A DNA stretch of 64,000 nucleotides from Streptomyces griseoluteus (GTDB taxonomy: Bacteria; Actinomycetota; Actinomycetes; Streptomycetales; Streptomycetaceae), in assembly GCA_000717735.1 (NCBI GenBank), contig JOBE01000033.1, forward strand, positions 18,817-82,816. Reading direction: 5' to 3'. How positions within the stretch are numbered: the first letter of the stretch is position 1; every line of letters begins with the position of its first letter. A program made the position numbers and the translations under genes. Below are positions 1 to 7,733 of this stretch, piece by piece. A model generated the notes under the pieces. That model saw nothing but the letters and a program-made list of their open reading frames with translations, was not told the DNA's origin and searched no databases.

Positions 1-173
1 GAGGTCGATCATTCATGCGAGCCGGTAGCCTGCCGCCGTACGCGACGGTGGGACTCAGGTGACCGGTGTGACGGGTGTGACGGGTTCCTTGCGGTGGTGC
101 GCGTGTGAGGCGTAGGGCACGTGGGCAGTGAATGATGGTTCGAGTGAAGAGTGTCTGTTCTGTGGGAGAAGCC

Positions 174-1499
174 TTGAGTGTGTGCGTGATCGGTGCGGGG
201 CTGTCGGGGCTGGCGGCCGCACACGCTCTGGCGGCCAAGGGGATCGACTTCGTCTGTCTGGAGCGGGCGGTCGACGTCGGCGGGATCTGGCGGCAGCCGG
301 GGGACGGTGAGCCGGGGCCCGGATATCAGTCGCTGCACCTGAACACCGCGAAGCAGCTCACGGGGTACACCGCGTTCCCGATGCCCGACGCGTACCCCCT
401 CTATCCGCGGCACAGCGAGGTCGCGGCCTATCTGCGTTCCTTCGCCGAATGGGCGGGGGTGCTGGGCCGCGTCGAGTTCGGCGTCGAGGTCGTGTCGGTG
501 CGGGAGCCGGCGGGCGACGAGGGCGACAAGGGCGACGACGCGTCCTGGACGGTGGTCAGCCGGGGGGCGGACGGGGCCCTGCGGTCGCGGCGGTTCGCCC
601 ATGTCGTCGTCGCCTCGGGGCACAACACGGTCCCGACGCTGCCGAAGCCTGCGCCGCCCGGTTCGGACGGGTTCGCCGGCAGGATCCTGCATGCCCTCGA
701 CTACCAGGACGGATCCGACTTCGCCGGGCAGCGCGTCGTCGTCGTGGGCCTCGGAGCGTCGGCGGTGGACATCGCCGCGGACCTCTCCCGGCATGCCGCC
801 CGCACCGTGCTCTCGGTGCGCCGGGGCCTCCACATCGTTCCCAAGCAGCTCTACGGCATGTCGGTCGACGAGATGGCCGAGGTGCCGTGGTTCACCGCCA
901 TGTCCCTGCCCGAGCAGGTCGAGTTCGCCGAGAACGCCCTGCGGGTCGCGCGGGGCAAGCTCTCCGACTACGGCCTGCCCGAGCCCGACCACCCGCTCTT
1001 CTCCTCCCCCGTGACCATCTCGGACGAGATCCTCAGCCGCATACGCCACGGCGCGGTGACGCCCAGGCCGGGGATCGACCACCTCGACGGCAGGCGGGTG
1101 GTCTTCACCGACGGGACGTCCGAGGAGGCCGACGCGATCGTCTACTGCACCGGCTACCGCATGGACTTCCCGTTCCTGCCCCAGGGATGCCCGGTCGGTC
1201 CCGGCGGGTCGGTCGAGCTGTACCGGCGGATCGTCGCGCCCGGCCGGCCGGGGCTGTACTTCGTCGGCCTGGTCCGCCCGATGGGCGCGATCACGCGGCT
1301 CGTGGAGGGCCAGACGCACTGGGTCGCGCGCATCATCGGCGGAGAGGTCGCCCTGCCGGACGCGGACGCGATGCGCGAGGAGATCGACACGTACCTGGGC
1401 GGCATCTCCGCGCGTTACGGCACGGCCGAGGGCGGCACCTCCATCCAGGTCGACGTCGGTCCCTACCTCCAGGAGATGCGCGGGCTCCAGAGCGTCTGA
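174..1499 (+). CDS. Flavin-containing monooxygenase, probably acting on prenylated tryptophan/indole
   Basis: A 441-residue class B flavin monooxygenase using FAD and NADPH. Residues 7-12 (GAGLSG) form the FAD Rossmann motif. Residues 167-177 ([11 protein letters not shown]) match the FMO signature FxGxxxHxxxY, and 192-197 (GLGASA) form the NADPH site. I chose TTG at 174 because GGGAGA lies just upstream and the FAD motif follows at once; an in-frame ATG at 132 is the alternative. The gene converges on a DMATS prenyltransferase. From memory, an FMO/DMATS pair in S. coelicolor (SCO7468/SCO7467) prenylates Trp at C5 and oxidises it to an oxime/nitrile indole. The substrate here is inferred from that pairing. 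Confidence 0.85.
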   Translation: MSVCVIGAGLSGLAAAHALAAKGIDFVCLERAVDVGGIWRQPGDGEPGPGYQSLHLNTAKQLTGYTAFPMPDAYPLYPRHSEVAAYLRSFAEWAGVLGRVEFGVEVVSVREPAGDEGDKGDDASWTVVSRGADGALRSRRFAHVVVASGHNTVPTLPKPAPPGSDGFAGRILHALDYQDGSDFAGQRVVVVGLGASAVDIAADLSRHAARTVLSVRRGLHIVPKQLYGMSVDEMAEVPWFTAMSLPEQVEFAENALRVARGKLSDYGLPEPDHPLFSSPVTISDEILSRIRHGAVTPRPGIDHLDGRRVVFTDGTSEEADAIVYCTGYRMDFPFLPQGCPVGPGGSVELYRRIVAPGRPGLYFVGLVRPMGAITRLVEGQTHWVARIIGGEVALPDADAMREEIDTYLGGISARYGTAEGGTSIQVDVGPYLQEMRGLQSV

Positions 1500-1531
1500 G
1501 GGTCGCGCAGGACCCGGCCGTGAATCCCTGA

Positions 1532-1570
1532 CGGTGAAGCCCCGGTGGGTGTCCACCGGGGGCTTCACCG
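1532..1570. terminator. Bidirectional hairpin terminator between convergent FMO and prenyltransferase genes
   Basis: The left arm CGGTGAAGCCCCGGTGG pairs with the right arm CCACCGGGGGCTTCACCG, a 17-bp stem with one bulged G and a 3-nt loop. It lies between the two stop codons (1499 and 1582), so it can end both transcripts. There is no strong T-run, which is usual in Streptomyces. Confidence 0.75.
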
Positions 1571-1581
1571 TCGCGGTGCCA

Positions 1582-2709
1582 CTAGAGCTCCGCCCCGACC
1601 TCCGCCGGCGCGCGGCGCCCCTGCTTCGTCGGCGGCCGGACGGCGTAGGCCTCCGACGAGAGGTACGCGGTCACCCGGGGCGGATGGCCCTGCTGGTGGG
1701 CGAGCGCGAGGTAGGCGATGAGGCCCACTCCGTCCTCCGGCCGTCGCGTGGTGAGCGCGGACAGCGAGCCGACCAGCGGGGCGGGGTCCATGCCGTGGGT
1801 CCGCAGGACGTCCACCGCCCGGTCGAGGACCTCGCTGTCGTCGCGGGCGTAGTCGCGCACCGGGATGTGGACGGTGAAGCCGCTGGGGCGGCCGGTCTCC
1901 GTCTCGGTGAAGGAGTGGCAGGACAGGCCCGGCCGCCGGTCGAGGTCGTCGGTGGCGGCGGCGGCCCGGAAGAACTCCTGGATCTCCGCCGGCCCCGGGC
2001 CGGAGCCCGTACGGGACAGGCCACCCGCCTCGGCGGCCGACAGGTCGATGTGCCGGGCGTAGACCTTCACCCGCGGCGTCTCCCACCGGCCCAGGTCCAG
2101 GGCGAGGAAGGGGTGGCCGTCGGCCTTCGGCAGCGCCGCGTACGCCCGCTTGTGACCGAGTCGGCGCAGGGCCTTCCGCACGGTCTTGGCGGATCGTTTC
2201 GCCCCTGACGCGGCCGGATTCAGGTACACCTTGACCTTCGGCACGCCCCCGGGCACCAGCTCCAGCGCGATCCAGAGGGCCAGCGGGCCCTTCGGCTGGG
2301 CAGGGAAGAACAGGTCCTCGATCTCGTCGAGCCGCTCGGTGGAGAAGTCCCAGCGCCGGGCCATCGCGCGGACGACGTCCAGACCGATCCGGCCGTTCTC
2401 CGCCCGGGTGTCCGCGCCGCAGCCCGGTTCCACGAGCACGCGCAGCACCGGAGCCCGGCCGGGGCTGAAGGAGAGCGAGTACTCCACGGGGGTGTGGTCG
2501 TCGGACAGGAAGGTCCGCGTCGGGGGCGGCAGGGCCAGCGACCGCTCGGCGGCCGGGCCCAGCGCCTCCACCAACGTCTGTGCGTACGCCTCCGTGTCGG
2601 CCGGGGAGAGCCCCGCGATCTCGCAGAGGCGTACCAACTGAGCCCGGGTGAAGGCGCCGAGTGTGCCGGCCGGCGGATCCGGGGTGATGTCGGGCAGCAA
2701 GCCGGTCAT
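1582..2709 (-). CDS. DMATS/ABBA-type aromatic prenyltransferase (tryptophan dimethylallyltransferase-like)
   Basis: About 375 residues of the tryptophan dimethylallyltransferase family: soluble, metal-independent prenyl transfer from DMAPP to an aromatic ring in an ABBA barrel. Supporting patches are an early LRVLVEPG-like strand, the basic/tyrosine strand segments KVKVYLNP and RVKVYARH typical of diphosphate-binding strands, and a late PPRVTAYLSSEAY strand. I chose ATG 2709 (MTGLLPD); ATG 2739 adds ten residues and lies beside a strong hairpin. Tail-to-tail with the FMO, and about 220 bp after the conservon P450. Trp C5 prenylation is inferred from the FMO pairing; another indole is possible. 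Confidence 0.85.
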   Translation of the reverse strand: MTGLLPDITPDPPAGTLGAFTRAQLVRLCEIAGLSPADTEAYAQTLVEALGPAAERSLALPPPTRTFLSDDHTPVEYSLSFSPGRAPVLRVLVEPGCGADTRAENGRIGLDVVRAMARRWDFSTERLDEIEDLFFPAQPKGPLALWIALELVPGGVPKVKVYLNPAASGAKRSAKTVRKALRRLGHKRAYAALPKADGHPFLALDLGRWETPRVKVYARHIDLSAAEAGGLSRTGSGPGPAEIQEFFRAAAATDDLDRRPGLSCHSFTETETGRPSGFTVHIPVRDYARDDSEVLDRAVDVLRTHGMDPAPLVGSLSALTTRRPEDGVGLIAYLALAHQQGHPPRVTAYLSSEAYAVRPPTKQGRRAPAEVGAEL

Positions 2710-2739
2710 CGGCCCCCCGCCAGAAATCGGGGTGCGCAT

Positions 2740-2932
2740 GAAGATACCCGCCGGCAAGGGCGGGTATCCCGGTGCGCACCGACACCGGATGGTGGCTCTG
2801 ACCAAGCGGTGTCGGTGGATATGTGGTCCACGACAGCTCCTCTGCCTCTTACGCAACACTGATACCGCGGATCACTACCCGCATGATCGAACAGGTATGC
2901 AGAGAACGAGGAGGCGATGGAGGATTCGTGGA
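2740..2932 (-). promoter_or_regulatory. Leader/promoter region of the prenyltransferase gene with two inverted repeats
   Basis: This gap after the P450 stop contains two perfect inverted repeats. GATACCCGCC at 2743-2752 pairs with GGCGGGTATC at 2759-2768 (6-nt loop) and ends four bases from the alternative ATG at 2739. ACCGACACC at 2778-2786 pairs with GGTGTCGGT at 2808-2816 (21-nt spacer). Either could be an operator. The first could also terminate the conservon transcript or mask the ribosome site. No clear -35/-10 was identified. Confidence 0.45.
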
Positions 2933-4291
2933 TCAGTTGGTGAGCCAGGACAGGAACTGGCTCCAGCGGCCCTTCCGTTCGCCCTTGCCGTCCCCGCCCG
3001 GCTGGTCGCCGAACGCGGCGGGCGCCGTGCCGGCCGCGCCGGACCTCGCCTCGCCGCGTACCGAGGACGGGACGGGGGTGAACTTGGCGGGCAGCGCGGC
3101 CAGGGCCCGGTTGAAGGGGCCCGGACGCCAGGTCAGGCTGTCCTCGGGAACGGCGAGTTCGACGTCCGGCAGCCTGTTGAGCAGGTGCTCGATGGCCGTG
3201 ACGGTGATGTGCCGGGCCGGCTCCTTGGACGGGCAGCCGTGCGGGCCGGCGCTCCACGCCAGGTGGGACCGGTTGTTGCCGGCCGTACGGGCGGATGTGA
3301 GCGCGAGGCCCGAGTTGGCGGCGGCGAAGCTCACCAGCATCAGGTCCCCTGCCCGCACCTTCTCGCCCGCGAACTCCATGTCCGCCGCCGCGTAGTGGGG
3401 CGCGTAGTTCGACATCGGCGGGTTGCCCCACAGCGTGTCGTCGAGGGCCTCCCCGATCAGACCGCCGCCGTCGGCGTAGCGGTCGTCGGTGAGCAGCCGG
3501 TGCAGGGTGTTGCCGAGGAGGTTGCGCAGCGGCTCGGCGCCCGCGCCGAGGAGCAGGGCGAGCTGGTCGACCATCTCCTGGTCGCTCAGGTTGGCGTGGT
3601 GCTGCATCAGCCAGGACGTGACGTCGTCGCCCGGCCGGCTCCGCTTGAGCGTGACCAGTTCCTGCACGGCGCCGAACAGCACGGCGGTCGCCTTCTCGGC
3701 GTTCACCCCGTCGAACATCCCGGTGATGCCGAACAGCACCCGGTCGCCGACGCCGGCCGGGCAGCCGAAGAGCTCGTTGAAGACGAACAGCGGGAGCTGC
3801 TTGGCGTAGTCGCCGAGCAGGTCCGCCGAGCCGCGGGAGCCGAACTGGGAGATCAGGTACTCCGAGATCCGCTCGGTGCTCCGGGCCAGCCGGTGCGAGT
3901 CGACCCTGGCCATGCTGTCCGTGATCGCCTGGCGCAGCCGCAGGTGTTCGCCGCCGTCGCTGAACATGCAGTTCTGGCGGTAGGCGAGGAGGGGCACGAC
4001 GGGGCTGTCCCGGGGGACCCGGCCCTCGCTGAAGTCCCGCCACAGGCGTGCGTCCTTGCGGAAGGACGCGGAGTCCTGGAGCAGATGGAGGGCCGTCGCG
4101 TAGTCGGTGACGAGCGTGGCGTCCACCCCGGGGGCGAGCTCCACGGGCGCGGTGGGCCCGAAGTGGCGCAGGTAGGCGTAGTACGCCTGCGGGTCCGCGG
4201 CGAACTCCGGTCCGTGCAGCGGGACCCGGGCACCGGAGGCGTGGGCGGGGCAGCCGGGCGGGGGCACCGGGGCGGGGGTGTGGGTGTCCAT
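2933..4291 (-). CDS. cvnE: Conservon cytochrome P450 (CYP157-like, lacking the EXXR motif)
   Basis: A 452-residue P450-like protein. The heme-thiolate loop is WSAGPHGC with Cys353. The I-helix region reads GAGAEP, with Pro in place of the usual Thr. In the K-helix, where E-x-x-R-x-x-P-P is expected, residues 285-292 read D-T-L-W-G-N-P-P, so both Glu and Arg are replaced. Published work on the S. coelicolor CYP157 family describes loss of EXXR. A C-terminal extension of about 50 residues, rich in Gly/Ala and then basic, follows the fold. The start 5 bp after the GTPase stop makes it the last conservon cistron. Monooxygenase activity is uncertain; a sensory or structural heme role is possible. 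Confidence 0.85.
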   Translation of the reverse strand: MDTHTPAPVPPPGCPAHASGARVPLHGPEFAADPQAYYAYLRHFGPTAPVELAPGVDATLVTDYATALHLLQDSASFRKDARLWRDFSEGRVPRDSPVVPLLAYRQNCMFSDGGEHLRLRQAITDSMARVDSHRLARSTERISEYLISQFGSRGSADLLGDYAKQLPLFVFNELFGCPAGVGDRVLFGITGMFDGVNAEKATAVLFGAVQELVTLKRSRPGDDVTSWLMQHHANLSDQEMVDQLALLLGAGAEPLRNLLGNTLHRLLTDDRYADGGGLIGEALDDTLWGNPPMSNYAPHYAAADMEFAGEKVRAGDLMLVSFAAANSGLALTSARTAGNNRSHLAWSAGPHGCPSKEPARHITVTAIEHLLNRLPDVELAVPEDSLTWRPGPFNRALAALPAKFTPVPSSVRGEARSGAAGTAPAAFGDQPGGDGKGERKGRWSQFLSWLTN

Positions 4292-4296
4292 GTCGG

Positions 4297-4899
4297 CTAC
4301 TGCTCCTGTCGGGCGCGGTCCAGCAAGAAGCGGACCAGGGTGGTCAGTGCGTCGGCGGACGACTTCTCGTCGCGCGCGTCGCAGGTGACGACGGGGGTGT
4401 CGTCGAGCAGGTCCAGCGCCTCGCGCAGCGCCGCCTCGTCCCGCAGGGGCGAGCCGTCGAAGTGGTTGACGGCGATGGCGTATTCGAGGCCGTAGTGCTC
4501 GATCAGGTCGATGACCCCGAAGGAGTCGGCGAGCCGGTCGGGGTCGACCAGGACCAGCGCGCCGAGGGCCCCGCGTGCGAGGTCCTCCCACATCTGCACG
4601 AACCGCTGCTGGCCGGGGGTGCCGAACAGGTAGAGCACGATGCGGTCGCTGATGGTCAGCCGGCCGAAGTCCATGGCCACCGTGGTGGTGGTCTTGCTGC
4701 GGACGCCCTTGAGGTCGTCGACGTGCTCGGCGGCCTGCGTCATCCGCTCCTCGGTGGTCAGCGGCTCGATCTCGGAGATCGAGCCGATGAACGTGGTCTT
4801 GCCCACCGCGAAGTGCCCGACGACGAGGATCTTCACCGGGATCTGCGAAGCCCCACCGCGTACGTAGTCCTGCTCACCCAAACTTGGAGCGGAGACCAT
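4297..4899 (-). CDS. cvnD: Conservon GTPase (MglA/Ras-like ATP/GTP-binding protein)
   Basis: A 200-residue small GTPase of the conservon D class. The P-loop GHFAVGKT is at residues 28-35, followed by a switch region with four consecutive Thr, a G3-type FGTPGQQRF, and a G4 position reading NHFD rather than NKxD. Conservon products are thought to form a membrane-associated complex resembling eukaryotic G-protein signalling. The start has GGAGG six bases upstream and lies 26 bp inside cvnC, so translation is probably coupled. The altered G4 element recurs in this family from memory and need not mean loss of guanine binding. Confidence 0.92.
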   Translation of the reverse strand: MVSAPSLGEQDYVRGGASQIPVKILVVGHFAVGKTTFIGSISEIEPLTTEERMTQAAEHVDDLKGVRSKTTTTVAMDFGRLTISDRIVLYLFGTPGQQRFVQMWEDLARGALGALVLVDPDRLADSFGVIDLIEHYGLEYAIAVNHFDGSPLRDEAALREALDLLDDTPVVTCDARDEKSSADALTTLVRFLLDRARQEQ

Positions 4900-5251
4900 T
4901 CAGCACCTCCTCCAGGATTTCCCGGTCGGCGAGGACGGCCCGGCGCACCGGCGAGCGGGTGACGAGGTAGCCGCCCTCGGTCAGGGCGGCGAGGAGGATC
5001 TTCACCACGCCGAGCGGCAGCCGGGTGTGGCCCGCGATCTCGGCGACCGACAGGTAGCCGGCGGCGCAGATGTCGAGGAGCCGCTGCTCCTCTGGGGAGA
5101 GCCGGGTGGGTCGCTGGCCCTCCTCCGGTGCCACCGTCACCAGCGTGATCAGGGAGAGCTGCTCCTCGTCGGGCAGGCCGCGTCCCTTGGTGATGACGTA
5201 CGGCCGGACCAGCTCGGCGGCCTCCGGCTCCCAGTCCTCGCGTCCCGTCAT
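4874..5251 (-). CDS. cvnC: Conservon DUF742 protein
   Basis: A 125-residue DUF742 family protein, third cistron of the conservon. It begins with an EPEAAELVRPYVITKGR segment and has a winged-helix-like C-terminal half (YLSVAEIAGHTRLPLGVVKILLAALTE). The family is thought to bridge the roadblock protein and the GTPase. Its ATG overlaps the cvnB stop as ATGA, and its 3' end overlaps cvnD by 26 bp. Confidence 0.92.
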   Translation of the reverse strand: MTGREDWEPEAAELVRPYVITKGRGLPDEEQLSLITLVTVAPEEGQRPTRLSPEEQRLLDICAAGYLSVAEIAGHTRLPLGVVKILLAALTEGGYLVTRSPVRRAVLADREILEEVLNGLRSKFG

Positions 5252-5649
5252 GAGCGCGTGCCGAGGTTCTCGCGCGGCGGCGTCATGAGCACCTTGCCGA
5301 GCTGGCCGACGAGTTGCTGCATCCGGAAGGTGATGTCCGCCATGTCCACGTCCGGGGACGCGGAGACGCCGAGGTAGGCGCCCTCACCGGCGGAGATCAG
5401 GAAGACCCAGCCACCGTCGAACTCGACCAGGGTCTGCCGCCACTGCGCGCGCGGGTCCTCGCAGAAGAAGCCGAGGGAGCGGCTCAGCGACTGCACGCCG
5501 CTCATCGCGGCCGCGACGCGGTCGGCGTTGTCCTTGTCGTAGTCGTTCGACCTGGCCATCAGAAGGCCGTCGGCGGATATCAGGACCGCGTGCAGCGCCC
5601 CGGGAATCTCCAGGGCGCTGTCGAGCATCCATGACAGATCGTCGTTCAC
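5248..5649 (-). CDS. cvnB: Conservon roadblock/LC7 domain protein
   Basis: A 133-residue single-domain roadblock/LC7 (MglB-like) protein. Visible features are the N-terminal amphipathic segment with LDSALEIPGALHAVLISADG, the DRVAAAMSGVQSLSRSLG helix and a beta strand pair ending DITFRMQQLVGQLG. Roadblock proteins regulate MglA/Ras-like GTPases, here presumably CvnD. Its ATG overlaps the cvnA stop (ATGA). Confidence 0.93.
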   Translation of the reverse strand: MNDDLSWMLDSALEIPGALHAVLISADGLLMARSNDYDKDNADRVAAAMSGVQSLSRSLGFFCEDPRAQWRQTLVEFDGGWVFLISAGEGAYLGVSASPDVDMADITFRMQQLVGQLGKVLMTPPRENLGTRS

Positions 5650-6812
5650 GAGACCTCATGTCCTTCGCTGCTTGCACGAGATGTGCTGCTCGTCCGGTCC
5701 GGCGCCTCCGGGAAGGAGGCCCGGCCGGACTGCGTGCCTCGCTGGAAGGCACCCATGATCGCCGCCGCTTCGGCGTCGGAGCGGCTCGGAGCCTGTGCGG
5801 GCGTGTCGCTGGGAACGATGGCCATCGGCCGCTTGCGGCGCCGCCTCGGCAGGCCGTCGCTGGTCGAGGCGGGCGCGGGCACGGCTTCGGGCCCGGCCGG
5901 GTGCGGTACGGCGGGAGTGGTCGCCGGCGGCGCCGTCGGCTTCTGCACCGGCACGCTGGTGAGCAGCTCGTGCGGCAGCAGGACGACCGCGCGGACGCCG
6001 CCGTAGGGGGAGGACGAGTCCACGGACACCTCGAAGCCGAAGCGCTCGCACAGGACGCCGATCACCGCGAAGCCGAACTGCGGCGGGTTGCCGAGTCCGG
6101 AGACGCCGGTGACGCGGTTGCTGGCGAGCAGGCCCTCGGCGCGGGTCCGCTCCTCGTCGCTCATGCCGACACCCGCGTCGTCGACGACGATGCACACGCC
6201 CTTGGGCACGGTGCGGGTGTTGATCTCGACGACGGTGTCCGGGCTGGAGTAGCTGGTGGCGTTGTCGAGGAGCTCGGCGAGCGCCAGCGCCACGGGTTCC
6301 ACGGCGCGGCTGGTGATGCCGAAGTCGACGCGGGAGAGGATCTCCACGCGACCGAAGTGCCGGATCCGGCCCTGGGCGCTGCGGACCACGTCGTACACGG
6401 ACGCCGCGTCGCGGTGGCGGCCGAGCCAGCCGTCGCAGAGCACGGCGATGGACTGCGCGCGCCGGCCGAACTGGGAGTTGGTGTGGTCGATCTCGAGCAG
6501 GTCCTGGAGCATGGCGGACTCGCCGTACTTGGTCTGCAGCCGGGAGACGACCAGCTGCTGTTCGGCGGCGAGGCCCTGAAGCGTCCGCATCGCGGACTTC
6601 AGGACGGTCTTCGTCGCCTCTTCGGCCTGTTCCTGCGCCGTCTCGACGGACTGTGTGTAGTGGTTCTCCAGGTCGGAGTAATGGCTCCGGAGCCCACCGA
6701 TCTGCCGCTTCAACGCCTGGGCCGCCTTGCGCTGGCGGACGATGACGGCGATGGCGGCGAGAACGAGAAGCGACAGAGCCCAGAGCACCGGGTTCTGTAT
6801 GTATTCCGTCAT
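5646..6812 (-). CDS. cvnA: Conservon sensor histidine kinase-like protein
   Basis: A 388-residue protein and first gene of the conservon. One N-terminal membrane segment (PVLWALSLLVLAAIAVIV) is followed by a coiled-coil-like linker, then an LEIDHTNSQFGRRAQS segment containing the likely H-box His. The ATPase domain has the N-box LAELLDNATSYSSP, the G1 box VDDAGVGMS and a GLGNPPQFGFAVIG G2 region. The Pro/Ala-rich tail is probably disordered. I took the second in-frame ATG (MTEYIQ), with GAAGAGAG upstream and the membrane segment immediately after; a start at 6869 would add 19 residues. No cognate response regulator is adjacent, as usual for conservons. Confidence 0.92.
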   Translation of the reverse strand: MTEYIQNPVLWALSLLVLAAIAVIVRQRKAAQALKRQIGGLRSHYSDLENHYTQSVETAQEQAEEATKTVLKSAMRTLQGLAAEQQLVVSRLQTKYGESAMLQDLLEIDHTNSQFGRRAQSIAVLCDGWLGRHRDAASVYDVVRSAQGRIRHFGRVEILSRVDFGITSRAVEPVALALAELLDNATSYSSPDTVVEINTRTVPKGVCIVVDDAGVGMSDEERTRAEGLLASNRVTGVSGLGNPPQFGFAVIGVLCERFGFEVSVDSSSPYGGVRAVVLLPHELLTSVPVQKPTAPPATTPAVPHPAGPEAVPAPASTSDGLPRRRRKRPMAIVPSDTPAQAPSRSDAEAAAIMGAFQRGTQSGRASFPEAPDRTSSTSRASSEGHEVS

Positions 6813-7170
6813 AAGACTCTCTTCAGGCGACCGACGGTCAATTGCTGAATTCCCGTCAATTGGGTGCACCGGCGGATCGCCCGCATCGGGACGCGTGCCC
6901 GGAACACCCCTGAAGTCCGAGGTGTCGTCCTGCGCTCATCCGCCCGCCCCGCTTGCGCGCAGATCGTATCACTGTGCGATTAAGTGATTGTCCGTCAATA
7001 GACAGGTGGACCAGGTCAGTCGGAGGCCTGACCACAACAGGGAGGCGGAGTTACTCCTTCCGGTTGACGGAGACCGCCTCACCGTCACGCCTGCCTCCCC
7101 GCACCGTTACGTAGGGGCACTCATTCAGCCAGGCCCGGGACCGCCGGGCCGCGAACGACAGGTGACGGAC
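6813..7170. promoter_or_regulatory. Divergent promoter region between conservon and EF-hand gene
   Basis: A 358-bp intergenic stretch that must hold promoters for both divergent genes. The relatively AT-rich block at 6960-7000 contains an inverted repeat ATCACT-(9 nt)-AGTGAT at 6968-6988, a possible operator or overlapping promoter. Nothing else clear was seen. Confidence 0.4.
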
Positions 7171-7704
7171 ATGCGAACCGAGGCCGCCAAGCGGGTCGAG
7201 CTGGTCTTCTCCCTCTTCGACGCCAATGGCAACGGAGTCATCGACTCCGACGACTTCGACCTCATGACGGGCCGTGTCCTGGAGGCGGCCGTCGCGTCGG
7301 ACGACGGCGCCAAGGCCGCCATCCGGGCCGCGTTCCGCCGCTGGTGGACGACGCTGGCCATGGAACTGGACGCCGACGGCGACGGTGTGATCACCCTCGA
7401 CGAGTTCCGTCCGTTCGTGCTCGACCCGAAGCGCTTCGGTCCCACGATCACCGAGTTCGCCGGGGCGCTCGCCGCACTCGGTGACCCCGACGGGGACGGT
7501 CTGATCGAACGCCCGCTCTTCGTGTCGCTGATGACGGCGATCGGCTTCGAGGTGGAGAACATCCACGCCCTCTTCGACGCCTTCGGCCCGGACGCCGACG
7601 ACCGCATCCTCGTGACCACATGGGCCACTGGCATCGAGGACTACTACGCGCCGGACATGGCCGGGATCCCGGGCGACCGGCTGGTGACCGCCCGAGCCGT
7701 CTGA
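7171..7704 (+). CDS. EF-hand calcium-binding protein (calerythrin-like)
   Basis: A 177-residue soluble protein with three well-formed EF-hand loops: residues 17-28 (DANGNGVIDSDD), 67-78 (DADGDGVITLDE) and 105-116 (DPDGDGLIERPL, lacking the terminal Glu). A degenerate fourth lies near DAFGPDADDRIL. Spacing and size match calerythrin/CabD-type actinobacterial calcium sensors or buffers. ATG 7171 is chosen; GTG 7162 is possible. It is divergent from the conservon and shares its promoter region. Confidence 0.88.
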   Translation: MRTEAAKRVELVFSLFDANGNGVIDSDDFDLMTGRVLEAAVASDDGAKAAIRAAFRRWWTTLAMELDADGDGVITLDEFRPFVLDPKRFGPTITEFAGALAALGDPDGDGLIERPLFVSLMTAIGFEVENIHALFDAFGPDADDRILVTTWATGIEDYYAPDMAGIPGDRLVTARAV

Positions 7705-7733
7705 CAAGCCGAGGCCGTCACGGCCTCGGCTTG
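7705..7733. terminator. Perfect bidirectional terminator carrying the methyltransferase stop codon in its loop
   Basis: CAAGCCGAGGCCG (7705-7717) pairs perfectly with CGGCCTCGGCTTG (7721-7733), a 13-bp stem. The 3-nt loop 7718-7720 is the stop codon of the minus-strand methyltransferase, and the left arm starts right after the EF-hand stop. It serves both convergent genes. Confidence 0.85.

Noticed and set aside
9..1568. 519-aa open frame antisense to the FMO gene
   Set aside because: High-GC shadow: low-complexity Arg/Asp/Gly-rich translation, no ribosome site, and the plus strand encodes a clear FMO.
4297..4899. CvnD G4 motif NHFD as evidence of inactivation
   Set aside because: The same deviation is, from memory, common in conservon GTPases, so it is not unusual here.
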